NCBI GenBank assembly: GCA_017743585.1
Contig: JAGHYP010000031.1
Coordinates: 1 to 15,679 of the forward strand
Length of the DNA: 15,679 nt
Origin: Chloroflexota bacterium
GTDB lineage: Bacteria > Chloroflexota > Anaerolineae > Aggregatilineales > UBA2796
Reading direction: 5' to 3'
This document shows positions 1 to 7,620 of this stretch, piece after piece. Under the pieces are notes generated by a model. That model worked only from the letters and a program-made list of their open reading frames with translations, made no database searches and had not been told where the DNA came from. The position numbers and the translations under genes were made by a program. Each line of letters opens with the position of its first letter. Within the stretch, counting starts at the first letter, position 1.

Positions 1-49
1 GCGCGCGCGAGGGCACCCTTGCCGCAACTGCGCGACGCACATGCGGTTG

Positions 50-1150
50 TCAAGCTGAGTCAGGTCGCTCAATGATGCCGCCGCCCAGGCACAGCTCGCC
101 TTGATAGAACACAGCGCCTTGTCCGGGCGTGATATCGCGCACAGGCGCGTCGAAAGTCACTTGGGCGCGCTGTCCGGGCAGCGGCGTGACGAGCGCGGGC
201 ATCGGCTGCGCCTTATAGCGTATCTTCACCTCAGCGCGAATCGGCGTCGCCGGCGGCGCGCCGCTGATCCAATTCACGCGCGCCGCTGTCAGTTGCGTGC
301 TGCCGAGCTCGGCTCGGCTGCCGACAATCAGCGCGTTATCCGCGACATCCAGCTCAATCACATACAGCGGCTCGGCGCTTGCAATGCCGAGTCCTTTGCG
401 CTGACCGATGGTGTAGTTCGGCAGCCCTGTGTGCTTGCCCAGCACGCGCCCGTCGCGCGTCCTGATCGGGCCTTCGCGGCAGATCTGCGCGCCGAGCATG
501 GCAGGGCTATGCTCGCGCAAAAAGCGGCGATAGTCGCCATCGGCGACGAAGCACAAATCTTGGCTCTCGTCCTTAGAGGCCACGTCCAAGCCGAGCGAAG
601 CGGCGATCTCACGCACGCGCGCTTTGTGCAGCTCGCCAATTGGAAACAGGACTCGCGCCAGCTGCGCTTGTCCAAGCACGCTCAGCACATAGCTCTGATC
701 TTTGCGCTCATCCAAGCCTTTCAAGAGCTGATAAGTGCCGTCAGGCGCTTGCCGTATGCGCGCGTAGTGTCCAGTGGCAAGGTAATCAGCGTCTAACGAG
801 AGCGCGTGATTGAGCAACCACTCGAAGCGGATATGCCGATTGCACTCCAAGCACGGATTCGGCGTGACGCCGCGCCCGTACTGCTCGACGAAGAATTGCA
901 CGACCTGGCGCTTGAAGACGGCTTGCGTATCCAGCACGTAGAACGGAATGCCCAGCTTGCGCGCCACTCTGGCGGCGTCGGTCATTTGATCGGGCGTGCA
1001 GCAACGATTGTAGCCATGTGCGCCCTCGCCATCTTCCGCCCACAGCCGCATCATGATGCCGATCACTTCGTAGCCTGCTTGCACCATCAGCGCCGCTGCT
1101 ACAGAGCTATCCACGCCGCCGCTCATCGCGACGACCACTCGCTTCGTCAT
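50..1150 (-). CDS. mnmA: tRNA-specific 2-thiouridylase MnmA
   Basis: MnmA makes the 2-thio group of uridine 34 in the tRNAs for Lys, Glu and Gln in the cytoplasm. It adenylates the base and then takes sulfur from a relay protein. The 366-residue product matches the usual family length of about 360-380. The N-terminal PP-loop SGGVDSS (residues 10-16) binds ATP. The two catalytic cysteines are present as C100 (in NPCLECN) and C200 (in DLCFV), and the GHYAR motif lies at 127-131. The C-terminal beta-barrel region ends near residue 360. The ATG at 1150 is preceded by AAGG six bases upstream. The gene lies 149 bp downstream of the GH1 gene on the same strand and has its own candidate promoter, so it is probably a separate housekeeping unit. 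Identification is from sequence motifs and is secure. Confidence 0.97.
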   Translation of the reverse strand: MTKRVVVAMSGGVDSSVAAALMVQAGYEVIGIMMRLWAEDGEGAHGYNRCCTPDQMTDAARVARKLGIPFYVLDTQAVFKRQVVQFFVEQYGRGVTPNPCLECNRHIRFEWLLNHALSLDADYLATGHYARIRQAPDGTYQLLKGLDERKDQSYVLSVLGQAQLARVLFPIGELHKARVREIAASLGLDVASKDESQDLCFVADGDYRRFLREHSPAMLGAQICREGPIRTRDGRVLGKHTGLPNYTIGQRKGLGIASAEPLYVIELDVADNALIVGSRAELGSTQLTAARVNWISGAPPATPIRAEVKIRYKAQPMPALVTPLPGQRAQVTFDAPVRDITPGQGAVFYQGELCLGGGIIERPDSA

Positions 1151-1187
1151 GGCTCGCCTTACAACACACTGGACATTTTTCAGATAA

Positions 1188-1216
1188 ACTTTAGCATAAA
1201 ATGGCAGGCTTGTTCA
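1188..1216 (-). promoter_or_regulatory. candidate sigma70-type promoter of mnmA
   Basis: On the minus strand a -35-like TGAACA (1211-1216, 4/6 to TTGACA) is separated by exactly 17 bp from a -10-like TAAAGT (1188-1193). It would give a leader of about 30 nt to the mnmA start at 1150. The rest of the 149-bp gap between mnmA and the GH1 gene holds no ORF of note. The local A/T richness against a GC-rich background supports a promoter, but neither box is perfect. Confidence 0.4.
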
Positions 1217-1299
1217 GAGCGAGCTTGACTTAGCTTCTGACGCGCCGATCTTCGCTCGCCGCCACCTGTGGCAGATCGCCTGCGCCGTGCGCAGCAAGG

Positions 1300-2637
1300 T
1301 CAGCTTAACGCGCCGCACTGAATGACCTGCTTGAGATACAGCGCGCTGCGCTTGAGCGTCCGCTTTTGCGTGGCAAAATCCACATGCACAATGCCGAAGC
1401 GCTTGGTGTAGCCCTCTGCCCACTCGAAGTTATCCAGCAGCGACCACACAAAGTAACCTTTGAGCGGCACGCCATGCGCGATTGCCTCAGCCGCCGCTTT
1501 GAAGTGCTGCTCAAGGTAGGCGACGCGCGCCGAATCTTCCAGCAGGTCGCCCTCGACGCGCTCAGGCTCTGGGAAGGCAGCGCCGTTCTCGGTGATGTAA
1601 ATACCAGGCGGCGCGTATTCCCGATGGACGCGCAGCAGCAGGTCGCGCAGGCCCTGCGGGTAGATCTCCCAGTTCATGTCAGTGACAGGCGCATCGGGGG
1701 GCAGATATATCTCGTAGCCTTGCGGACTGTTCGGCGCGTGACGGATCAGGATGCGCGTGTAGTAATTGACGCCTAGAAAATCGAGCGGCTGCGCAGCAAG
1801 CCTGACTGACTCCAGATCGAGTCCGTCCAGCGCGCCGCGCGCCGTCAGATACGCCGCTATATCCGGCGGATACATTCCCTTAAAGATCGGGTCGAGAAAC
1901 CAGCGATTTTGCACGCCGTCGAAGCCCCGCGCCGCTTCTTGATCGCGCGGATCATCGCTGGCAGGCTGGATCGGCGCTAGGTTCAGCGTGATGCCAACTT
2001 GTGCATTGGGCAGGCGCTCGCGCAAGACCTGCACAGCGCGTCCGTGCGCCAGATGCGTGTGGTGTGCAGCGCAGAACGCTGCTCGCTCATCGCGGATGCC
2101 CGGCGCGTGAATGCCGAGATGATGCCCAAGAAAGGCGATGCACCACGGCTCGTTCAGCGTGATCCAGTGCTTCACGCGGTCGCCGTAGCGCTCGGCGGCT
2201 AGAGCAGCGTATGCAGCGAACCACTCAGGCATCTCAGCGCTTGTCCAGCCGCCGCGATCTTGCAGCGCTTGCGGCAAGTCCCAGTGATAGAGCGTGACGA
2301 ACGGCGTGATGTTCGCTTCAAGCAGCTTGTCGATCAGGCGGTTGTAGAAGTCAACGCCTGCTTGATTGATCGCGCCCGTGCCTTGCGGCAATAGGCGCGA
2401 CCAAGCTATGGAGAAACGATAAGCGCGCAGGCCGAGCGCCTGCATCAACGCCACGTCTTCCGCGTAGCGATGGTAGTGATCGCACGCCACATCGCCTGTG
2501 TGGCCGTGCTTGACGTTGCCTTCAGTGTGTGAAAAGCGTGTCCAGATACACTCGCCGCGCCCATCTTCGAGCGCCGCGCCTTCAATTTGATAGCTAGAGG
2601 TCGCGGCGCCCCAGAGAAAATCGGCTGGAAAGCTCAT
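1300..2637 (-). CDS. GH1 family beta-glycosidase (beta-glucosidase-like)
   Basis: This is a retaining glycoside hydrolase of family 1 and would release terminal beta-linked glucose, galactose, mannose or fucose from short oligosaccharides. At 445 residues it is a full-length single TIM barrel without a signal peptide, so it acts in the cytoplasm. The family opening FLWGAATSSYQIEG is intact (residues 7-20). The acid/base is E163 in LNEPW and the nucleophile E350 in ITENG. Glycone-subsite residues Q17, H118 (YHWD), W398, E405 and W406 (WSLLDNFEW) are all visible. It starts 14 bp after the stop of the upstream GH-A gene, so it is the last gene of the transporter operon. Exact sugar specificity cannot be read from these motifs; the locus also encodes a beta-mannosidase, so beta-glucosidase and beta-mannosidase activities are both possible. 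The ribosome binding site (GAGG close to the ATG) is weak. Confidence 0.93.
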   Translation of the reverse strand: MSFPADFLWGAATSSYQIEGAALEDGRGECIWTRFSHTEGNVKHGHTGDVACDHYHRYAEDVALMQALGLRAYRFSIAWSRLLPQGTGAINQAGVDFYNRLIDKLLEANITPFVTLYHWDLPQALQDRGGWTSAEMPEWFAAYAALAAERYGDRVKHWITLNEPWCIAFLGHHLGIHAPGIRDERAAFCAAHHTHLAHGRAVQVLRERLPNAQVGITLNLAPIQPASDDPRDQEAARGFDGVQNRWFLDPIFKGMYPPDIAAYLTARGALDGLDLESVRLAAQPLDFLGVNYYTRILIRHAPNSPQGYEIYLPPDAPVTDMNWEIYPQGLRDLLLRVHREYAPPGIYITENGAAFPEPERVEGDLLEDSARVAYLEQHFKAAAEAIAHGVPLKGYFVWSLLDNFEWAEGYTKRFGIVHVDFATQKRTLKRSALYLKQVIQCGALS

Positions 2638-2651
2638 GCCCTCAATTCATC

Positions 2652-3935
2652 TCAGCGGCAATTCGCGTCCAGCACGTAGAGCGTGGCGGAGTAAGCAGGC
2701 GCGCTCAAGATTGGCTCATCCGTCTCCAGCGTCAGCGGCTCTGCTTTCAGTCGCTGATCGAGACGCCACGCGCCCTTGAGCGGGCAAGCGGGCGCGCCGT
2801 CCACGTTCAGCCGCACTGTGCGCGCTGACTCAAACGGATTGACCACCATCACCGTCAGTTGCCCCGCCTCGTCGCGCGCCGCCGCCACAGTCAAGAGCGG
2901 ATCGCCGTTCTCTACGCGCAAGAGCGTCTTGCCGAAGCGCTTGTAGAGCGGATAGACGTAAAAGGTTGGGCGCGCGCTGTAGCGGTCGAATAGCCCAAAG
3001 TCTGTGCCGCCGTGGCTCGCCAGCATGAAATACGCCACGATCTCCACTTGATAGTTGATCAAGCGCGTCAGCACATCCGCCCACCAGATCGCGTGGAAGA
3101 ACGAGTCGGGCGTCGCTTCGCCGCGCAGCGTCTTGCTCCAGTGCGAGCTGACCTCTAGCACGCCGATTGGGAAATCGCGCCCCGCCGCCTCGCGAATCAC
3201 TTTGCGCAGATCGTTCACGATGAAATCCCACTCGCGCGCCGTGTCGCGCAGCCGCGCAATGGTGGTAGCAGGCGCGTTCATAGCAGTTGGCAGCGGATAG
3301 CGATGGATCGAGACGATGTTGACCAGATCGGCGTTTTGGCGCATGAAAACGCGAATCCACTCGCGCAACGGCGCATGATAGTCATTCAAACTCGGCGGGT
3401 ACTGGCTGATATCCGGCCCGACCAAGATGATGTTCGGGTCAACTTCGCGCATGGCGAGCGCGAAGGCGCGCCAATCTTTGGCGAACTGCTCAGGCGTGTA
3501 ATCCTTATACAAGTTTGGCTCGTTGCCGATGCTCCAGAAGCGCACGCCATAGCCTTGCTCGATGTTCACGTAGCGCACCACGCTCGCAGCGCGCTCAGGC
3601 GTGCTGCCTGGCAGCCGCACGTGAATGAGCGGCTCGGCGTTCAGACGGCGCGCAAATTTGATGAACGGATCGATGTGATATGGCTTAAGGTCGTTTTGAT
3701 CGCCCCACGCGCCGCCTGGGAACCGCAAAAACGTGAAGCCGCCCTCCGCTGCCTGATCCCACAAGCTGACGGGCAACAGCGCCCACGGCCCGTAGTTCGC
3801 GCCGAAGACGTAGGGGCTGATCTTGCCGAGCGGCGGCTGCGTGATGACGTTGAGCGTCCGCTCGCTGGCTTGGCTGACGCCGACTGAACAGAGCAGGACG
3901 ACTGTGCAGAGCAACAACAGTGAACGACGTATCAT
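2652..3935 (-). CDS. secreted clan GH-A glycoside hydrolase (GH39/GH51-like)
   Basis: This 427-residue protein has a signal peptide (basic MIRR then a leucine-rich core, likely cleavage near residue 24, SQAS), so it is exported. A TIM barrel follows, with FLRFPGGAWGD (69-79) as in arabinofuranosidase-like and GH39-like enzymes. The acid/base is E139 in WSIGNEPN, a conserved SIHRYP segment lies at 209-214, and the likely nucleophile is E261 in VLEVSSHW. From about residue 340 a beta-rich tail resembles the C-terminal beta-sandwich of GH39/GH51 enzymes. Its ATG overlaps the stop of the MalG-type permease gene by ATGA, so the two are translationally coupled. It probably trims oligosaccharides outside the membrane before uptake. 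The family assignment within clan GH-A and the substrate are inferred; alpha-L-arabinofuranosidase, beta-xylosidase or beta-mannan activities are all possible. Confidence 0.8.
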   Translation of the reverse strand: MIRRSLLLLCTVVLLCSVGVSQASERTLNVITQPPLGKISPYVFGANYGPWALLPVSLWDQAAEGGFTFLRFPGGAWGDQNDLKPYHIDPFIKFARRLNAEPLIHVRLPGSTPERAASVVRYVNIEQGYGVRFWSIGNEPNLYKDYTPEQFAKDWRAFALAMREVDPNIILVGPDISQYPPSLNDYHAPLREWIRVFMRQNADLVNIVSIHRYPLPTAMNAPATTIARLRDTAREWDFIVNDLRKVIREAAGRDFPIGVLEVSSHWSKTLRGEATPDSFFHAIWWADVLTRLINYQVEIVAYFMLASHGGTDFGLFDRYSARPTFYVYPLYKRFGKTLLRVENGDPLLTVAAARDEAGQLTVMVVNPFESARTVRLNVDGAPACPLKGAWRLDQRLKAEPLTLETDEPILSAPAYSATLYVLDANCR

Positions 3936-5032
3936 TTCTCAACTCCTGTGATGACCACGCCGCGCATGAAGAAGCGCTGCGCGAGGATGAACAGAAGGAT
4001 GGGCAAGAGCATCGCCATGAGCGAGGTCGCTTGCACTAGCTCAGGGCGCGGCCCATAGCGGAAGTTGAAGATTTGCACGCCGACTGAGATCGGCTGCAGC
4101 TCGGGCTTGCCCAGCAGGTAGATCAGCGGGCCAAAGTAATCGTTCCACGCCCACACGAAGTGGAACAAGCCGACCGAGACGATGGCAGCCCACGATTGCG
4201 GCACGATCACGTACAGCAAGATTTGCAGCGGGCTGGCGCCGTCAATCATCGCGGCTTCGTCGAGCTCTCGCGGCAAGGTCATGAAGAACTGCCGCAGCAA
4301 GAAGACGTTATAGGCGTTAGCGAAGAAATGCGGCACGATCAGCGGCAGCCACGTGCCTGTCCAGCCGATGGACGAGAAGAAAGCGTAAGTCGGGATGAGC
4401 GTGACCTGACCGGGCAGGATGATCGTGCCGATCAGCACGATGAACAGCCAATTTTTGCCTGGAATCGGGAAGCGCGCGAAGGCATAGGCGACCGAGATCG
4501 AGGAGAGCAACGTGCCGATCATGCCTAGAAAGGCGATCACAAATGTGTTGCGGAAGAGCAGCGGGAAGTCGATCATCTGCCATGCCTCTGGGAAGTTTTC
4601 CCAGCGCGCTTGGAAGACGTAGGCGGGCTGCAAGGCACGCCAATTGCCTTCCCACACGATCGGCTCAGCCGTCGGATCGTTTGGATCGATGAAGACCACG
4701 CTAGTGCGCCGCTTGATCAGTGCTGCCAACTGGCGCACCTCGCCATCAATTGGCACGTTGAAGACCTCAAGGCGCTGCACACGCTGTCCGTCGTTGTATT
4801 CGTAGAATAGCTGTTTCATCGGCAAGATCGGCGAGTCGGGCCCGCCTGCCAGCGACTCCTGATCGCGCAGGGCGATCGTCATCATGTTGCCAAACGGCAG
4901 CAGGTAGATGAACGCCAGCATCGAGCCGAACAGCGTCACAAGCGAGGTCGCAGTGAACTTCCTGAGCTGCCGCACGAAGTATGGCGAGAGGATGACTGAA
5001 GGGTGCGGCCGCGGTTGCGAGATAGCAGCCAT
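3932..5032 (-). CDS. carbohydrate ABC transporter permease, MalG type (CUT1)
   Basis: This is an inner-membrane subunit of a carbohydrate uptake (CUT1) ABC transporter, pairing with the MalF-type protein encoded just upstream. The first membrane segment is near residues 32-54, and the cluster of remaining segments starts near 158. The cytoplasmic EAA loop that docks the ATPase is at about 258-279 (DEAAMIDGAS, then VPQS). The protein has 366 residues, whereas MalG-type permeases are usually 275-300. The excess is a hydrophilic extracytoplasmic insert of about 100 residues between the first and second membrane segments. A strong GGAGGAG (5039-5045) lies inside the end of the upstream permease gene and sets the ATG at 5032. 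The stop overlaps the next gene's start (ATGA). No ATPase gene is encoded nearby. Confidence 0.92.
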   Translation of the reverse strand: MAAISQPRPHPSVILSPYFVRQLRKFTATSLVTLFGSMLAFIYLLPFGNMMTIALRDQESLAGGPDSPILPMKQLFYEYNDGQRVQRLEVFNVPIDGEVRQLAALIKRRTSVVFIDPNDPTAEPIVWEGNWRALQPAYVFQARWENFPEAWQMIDFPLLFRNTFVIAFLGMIGTLLSSISVAYAFARFPIPGKNWLFIVLIGTIILPGQVTLIPTYAFFSSIGWTGTWLPLIVPHFFANAYNVFLLRQFFMTLPRELDEAAMIDGASPLQILLYVIVPQSWAAIVSVGLFHFVWAWNDYFGPLIYLLGKPELQPISVGVQIFNFRYGPRPELVQATSLMAMLLPILLFILAQRFFMRGVVITGVEK

Positions 5033-5033
5033 C

Positions 5034-5993
5034 TCACTCTCCTCCCGCGTAGTAGACCCAGCGCCGCGACGTGGCGAATAGGATGATGGTCAGGACGATA
5101 GCGATCAGGAAGATGAACCAAGCCATTGTCGCGCCATAGCCCATATCTTGGAACAAGAAAGCAGTCCGATACAGGTGCATGTTGAAGAAATACGCCGCGC
5201 CGTTCGGGTTGCCTGTGCCGCGCGTCAGCACATATGGCACGACGAAGTACTGCAGCAAGCCGATCACGCTCAAGATCAGGTTGTAGAAAATCACAGGCGA
5301 GATCATCGGCAGCGTGATCTTGAAGAAGGCTGTCACAGCGCCTGCGCCGTCTACTTTGGCGGCGTCGTACAGCTCTTGCGGCACGCCTTGCAGAGTCGCC
5401 AACGTGATCAGCATCGCGTTGCCCACGCCCCAGACGCCCATCAAGACCATTGCCGGCCCGATCCAAAACTCATGGCCGAGCCAGTTGGGCGGATCGGCGA
5501 TGCCGATCAGGCGCAACAAGCGATTCAGCCAGCCGGTCTGTCCGTTCAAGAACGCCTGCCAGATGAAAATGCTTGAGATGGCGGGCACTATATACGGCAA
5601 GTAAAAGAGCAAGCGGAAGAACGGCTTGCCTATCAGGTATTTTGAGTTCAGCAAGGCCGCCAGCAGCACGGGCAGCGCAATCGCCACAGGCAGCGAGAGC
5701 AACGCAAAGCCGAAGGTGACGCGCAGCGAGTTGAGCGTCAGCGGATCGGCGAAGAGCTTTGCCCAGTTATTCAGCCCGACGAATTTGACCTGCTCGGGCC
5801 GCGTCAGGTAAAAGTCAGTGAAACTGAAGATCAGCGAGGCGACAATCGGAATGAGGGTGAAGACGAAGAAGCCGATCAGCCACGGCGAGAGAAAGAGCCA
5901 GCCCCAGCGTTTCTGCTGCTCGAGGAGGCTCAAAGGCTTGTGGAGACGCACAGCGGCAGGCTCGGCGCTGAGCGGCGTTGGCACGCTTGTCAT
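5034..5993 (-). CDS. carbohydrate ABC transporter permease, MalF type (CUT1)
   Basis: This is the first permease subunit of the CUT1 sugar transporter. Its 319 residues and roughly six membrane segments (first at about 32-58, starting GWLFLSPWLIGFFVF) match the family. The EAA loop lies at about 208-231 (YDAAKVDGAG, then KITLPMISP), where the shared ATPase would dock. The product has no large periplasmic loop like that of E. coli MalF. The ATG at 5993 is preceded by TAGGAG seven bases upstream. It follows the binding-protein gene after 129 bp containing a strong stem-loop and ends one base before the next permease's ATG. Identification as a sugar permease is secure; the sugar is not readable from the sequence. 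Confidence 0.94.
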   Translation of the reverse strand: MTSVPTPLSAEPAAVRLHKPLSLLEQQKRWGWLFLSPWLIGFFVFTLIPIVASLIFSFTDFYLTRPEQVKFVGLNNWAKLFADPLTLNSLRVTFGFALLSLPVAIALPVLLAALLNSKYLIGKPFFRLLFYLPYIVPAISSIFIWQAFLNGQTGWLNRLLRLIGIADPPNWLGHEFWIGPAMVLMGVWGVGNAMLITLATLQGVPQELYDAAKVDGAGAVTAFFKITLPMISPVIFYNLILSVIGLLQYFVVPYVLTRGTGNPNGAAYFFNMHLYRTAFLFQDMGYGATMAWFIFLIAIVLTIILFATSRRWVYYAGGE

Positions 5994-6071
5994 AGTCCAT
6001 CTCCTACGGTCGCTCTAGGTTGTGAGAAGCGAAGGCCGGCGATAGAACTGCGCCGTCTTCTTCAAGGCAAT

Positions 6072-6113
6072 GCCCCTCGCCTGCGCGCCTTCCAAGCTGG
6101 GCAGACGAGGGGC
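6072..6113 (-). promoter_or_regulatory. intercistronic stem-loop between binding-protein and permease genes
   Basis: A 13-bp inverted repeat (6072-6084 with 6101-6113) has 12 Watson-Crick pairs plus one wobble on the minus-strand transcript and a 16-nt loop. It starts about 10 nt after the binding-protein stop codon. No run of T follows, so it is not a standard intrinsic terminator. In sugar ABC operons such a hairpin commonly protects the upstream message from 3' decay or terminates it partially, giving more binding protein than permease; that role is inferred here. The rest of the 129-bp gap holds only the ribosome binding site of the permease gene. Confidence 0.75.
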
Positions 6114-6122
6114 GACTCACGG

Positions 6123-7499
6123 TTAACGTCCGAGTGCTTCCGCGACGATCGCTTTCAAGTCGGCTTCGAGCTTGTTGATCTCAGCCTCTAAGTCCATGTC
6201 CCTGCCTGTATCGCCATACAGCTGGCTGCGGAAATCGGCGAAGCGCTGGATGCCCTTCGAGAAGTTCGGGAAGAACGACTCGTGGTGCGGCGAAGCAGCG
6301 TACTCTAGACTCTTCGGCACGGCATCCCAGTTGGTCACTGATGGGAAGCTCTTCTTGCGCAGCTCAGTCGCCGCTTCCTGCAGGTCAGGACGCGCCGGAT
6401 AGCCGCCGTAGACCAAGAGCAGCTCTGGCGCCGCCTCGCCTAGCAAGTAGGTCAGCACCTTGAAGGCGGCATCAGGGTTCTTGCTACCCTTGGTGAGGCG
6501 GAAGGTATCGGCGTCCGTCGGCACGTGATACTTGCCCTTGTAGCTCGGCAGAACCGCCAAGTCCCAGTTGGCTTTCAGCCCGCTGATGCAGCAGGTGTAC
6601 CACAGCGGCACGCGCGCCATTGCCACATTGCCTGAGGCAAATGCGCTCGGCTGCAGCAGCTCGCTGCCTTCGTAGGTCGTGTTCGGGATGAAGTAGCGCT
6701 TCCACAGACCGTTGTGCGTCCACGCCAGCTGCTCGCGCCAGTAGTCGGGCAGCTCCACCTCGCCCTTTTCAGGGTCGTAGACGGGATGCCCGCCGAAGGT
6801 GGTCATCTCAGCGCGCAGCAGCGCCCACTGCTGGATGAAACCAAACTGGCGAATCTGGTTCGGATCGAAGCCTGGATCGTTTGGCGTCCGACCATTCGCG
6901 TCCACCGTCAGCTCGACTGCCAAATCGGCAAGCGTATCCCAGTTCCACTCGCGCTCTTCGCCTTTCAGCACGTAGGGCTGATTGAAGTCGGACGGCGGAT
7001 AAGCCAGCCCAGCCTCATCGAACAGGTCTTTGTTGTAGAAGATCAGCGACGGGAAGACCGCAAACGGAATGCCGACCAAGCCACCATCTTCAGTGCGGTA
7101 CAGATCGACCAAGCTCTTGGGGAACTGCTCGAGGTCGTAGTTGTACTTCTCAACTAGCGGCGCGAGGTCGAGCCATGCATCGGGGAAGCTGTTGGCGCCC
7201 AAGAAGCCGACCGGACCAACGATATCGGGCGCGTCGCCAGCGGCGATCAGCGTGGCAAGCGCGTCATAAGCTGCCTCAAAGCTGGCGGCGATGTTGATCT
7301 TCAGCTCGATCTCGTTCTGGCTGGCGTTGAAAGCCTCCACCACGCGATTTTGCACCTCGATCTGGTCAGGGCTGGCGCCTGTGCCAATGCCGACGAACCA
7401 AGTGACCACTGTGCGGCCCTGCGCCTGCGCGCTCGAGAGCGTTGGCATCAGCGCAATCGCTACCGCGAGGAACAACACGAACAAAATCTTGCGAGCCAT
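6123..7499 (-). CDS. extracellular carbohydrate-binding protein of ABC transporter (CUT1 family 1)
   Basis: This is the solute-binding protein that would deliver a sugar or oligosaccharide to the two permeases encoded next. A signal peptide (MARK, hydrophobic core, cleavage likely near residue 26, SAQA) precedes a bilobed family-1 binding domain. Typical segments are VEAFNASQNEIELKI, the GDAPDIVG motif, GIPFAVFPSLIFYNKDLFDEAGL and a C-terminal helical region, giving 458 residues in all. I place the start at 7499: GGAGGG (7504-7509) lies four bases before this ATG. The ATG ten codons further upstream has no such site, would add charged residues before the signal peptide, and its own codons overlap the ribosome binding site. 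No lipobox cysteine is visible, which is unusual for a binding protein in a bacterium without an outer membrane. The ligand is inferred from neighbours to be a beta-manno- or gluco-oligosaccharide. Confidence 0.93.
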   Translation of the reverse strand: MARKILFVLFLAVAIALMPTLSSAQAQGRTVVTWFVGIGTGASPDQIEVQNRVVEAFNASQNEIELKINIAASFEAAYDALATLIAAGDAPDIVGPVGFLGANSFPDAWLDLAPLVEKYNYDLEQFPKSLVDLYRTEDGGLVGIPFAVFPSLIFYNKDLFDEAGLAYPPSDFNQPYVLKGEEREWNWDTLADLAVELTVDANGRTPNDPGFDPNQIRQFGFIQQWALLRAEMTTFGGHPVYDPEKGEVELPDYWREQLAWTHNGLWKRYFIPNTTYEGSELLQPSAFASGNVAMARVPLWYTCCISGLKANWDLAVLPSYKGKYHVPTDADTFRLTKGSKNPDAAFKVLTYLLGEAAPELLLVYGGYPARPDLQEAATELRKKSFPSVTNWDAVPKSLEYAASPHHESFFPNFSKGIQRFADFRSQLYGDTGRDMDLEAEINKLEADLKAIVAEALGR

Positions 7500-7503
7500 T
7501 TGA

Positions 7504-7509
7504 CCCTCC
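7504..7509 (-). promoter_or_regulatory. ribosome binding site deciding the start of the binding-protein gene
   Basis: GGAGGG on the minus strand stands four bases before the ATG at 7499. It lies inside the codons that would belong to the longer reading frame starting at 7529, so it favours the shorter protein with a clean signal peptide. Confidence 0.8.
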
Positions 7510-7551
7510 ATGCGAATCAGTTTGTTCAAAAGACAGATAGATGAACGCAGG

Positions 7552-7570
7552 GTAACACTTGGATTGTTAC
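7552..7570 (-). promoter_or_regulatory. inverted repeat in the leader of the sugar operon
   Basis: GTAACA (7565-7570 read on minus) and TGTTAC (7552-7557) form a perfect 6-bp inverted repeat around a 7-nt spacer, about 52 nt before the binding-protein start. It could be a small mRNA hairpin or a dyad for a regulator. Nothing in the sequence tells which. Confidence 0.35.
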
Positions 7571-7598
7571 TGACTCTACGAGTGAGCCTCTAAGCGCG

Positions 7599-7612
7599 CA
7601 TCACCTCCTTTT
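7599..7612 (-). promoter_or_regulatory. near-perfect Shine-Dalgarno sequence without a gene
   Basis: AAAAGGAGGTGATG on the minus strand is complementary over about a dozen bases to the usual 3' end of 16S rRNA. The ATG that overlaps it is only two bases from AGGAGG and opens a three-codon frame (Met-Arg-Ala-stop). No real gene starts in range; the binding-protein ATG is 100 nt further on. It may be a chance match, a remnant, or a ribosome standby site in the leader. Confidence 0.4.
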
Positions 7613-7620
7613 GTAGTGCT

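Noticed and set aside
1..49. Alternating GC run at the window edge and the sequence before the mnmA stop
   Set aside because: GCGCGCGCG is a frequent word here; no gene, terminator or repeat can be supported in 49 bases.
101..796. Plus-strand open frame of 231 codons opposite mnmA
   Set aside because: It mirrors a secure MnmA reading, shows no domain pattern and is another GC-driven antisense frame.
1280..1294. Hairpin CTGCGC/GCGCAG after the GH1 stop as a terminator
   Set aside because: The stem is only 6 bp with a 3-nt loop and no T tract; such short dyads are common in this GCGC-rich sequence. Where the operon ends remains unclear.
7500..7529. Ten-codon N-terminal extension of the binding protein
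   Set aside because: The ribosome binding site for the later ATG lies inside it, and the extension spoils the signal peptide.
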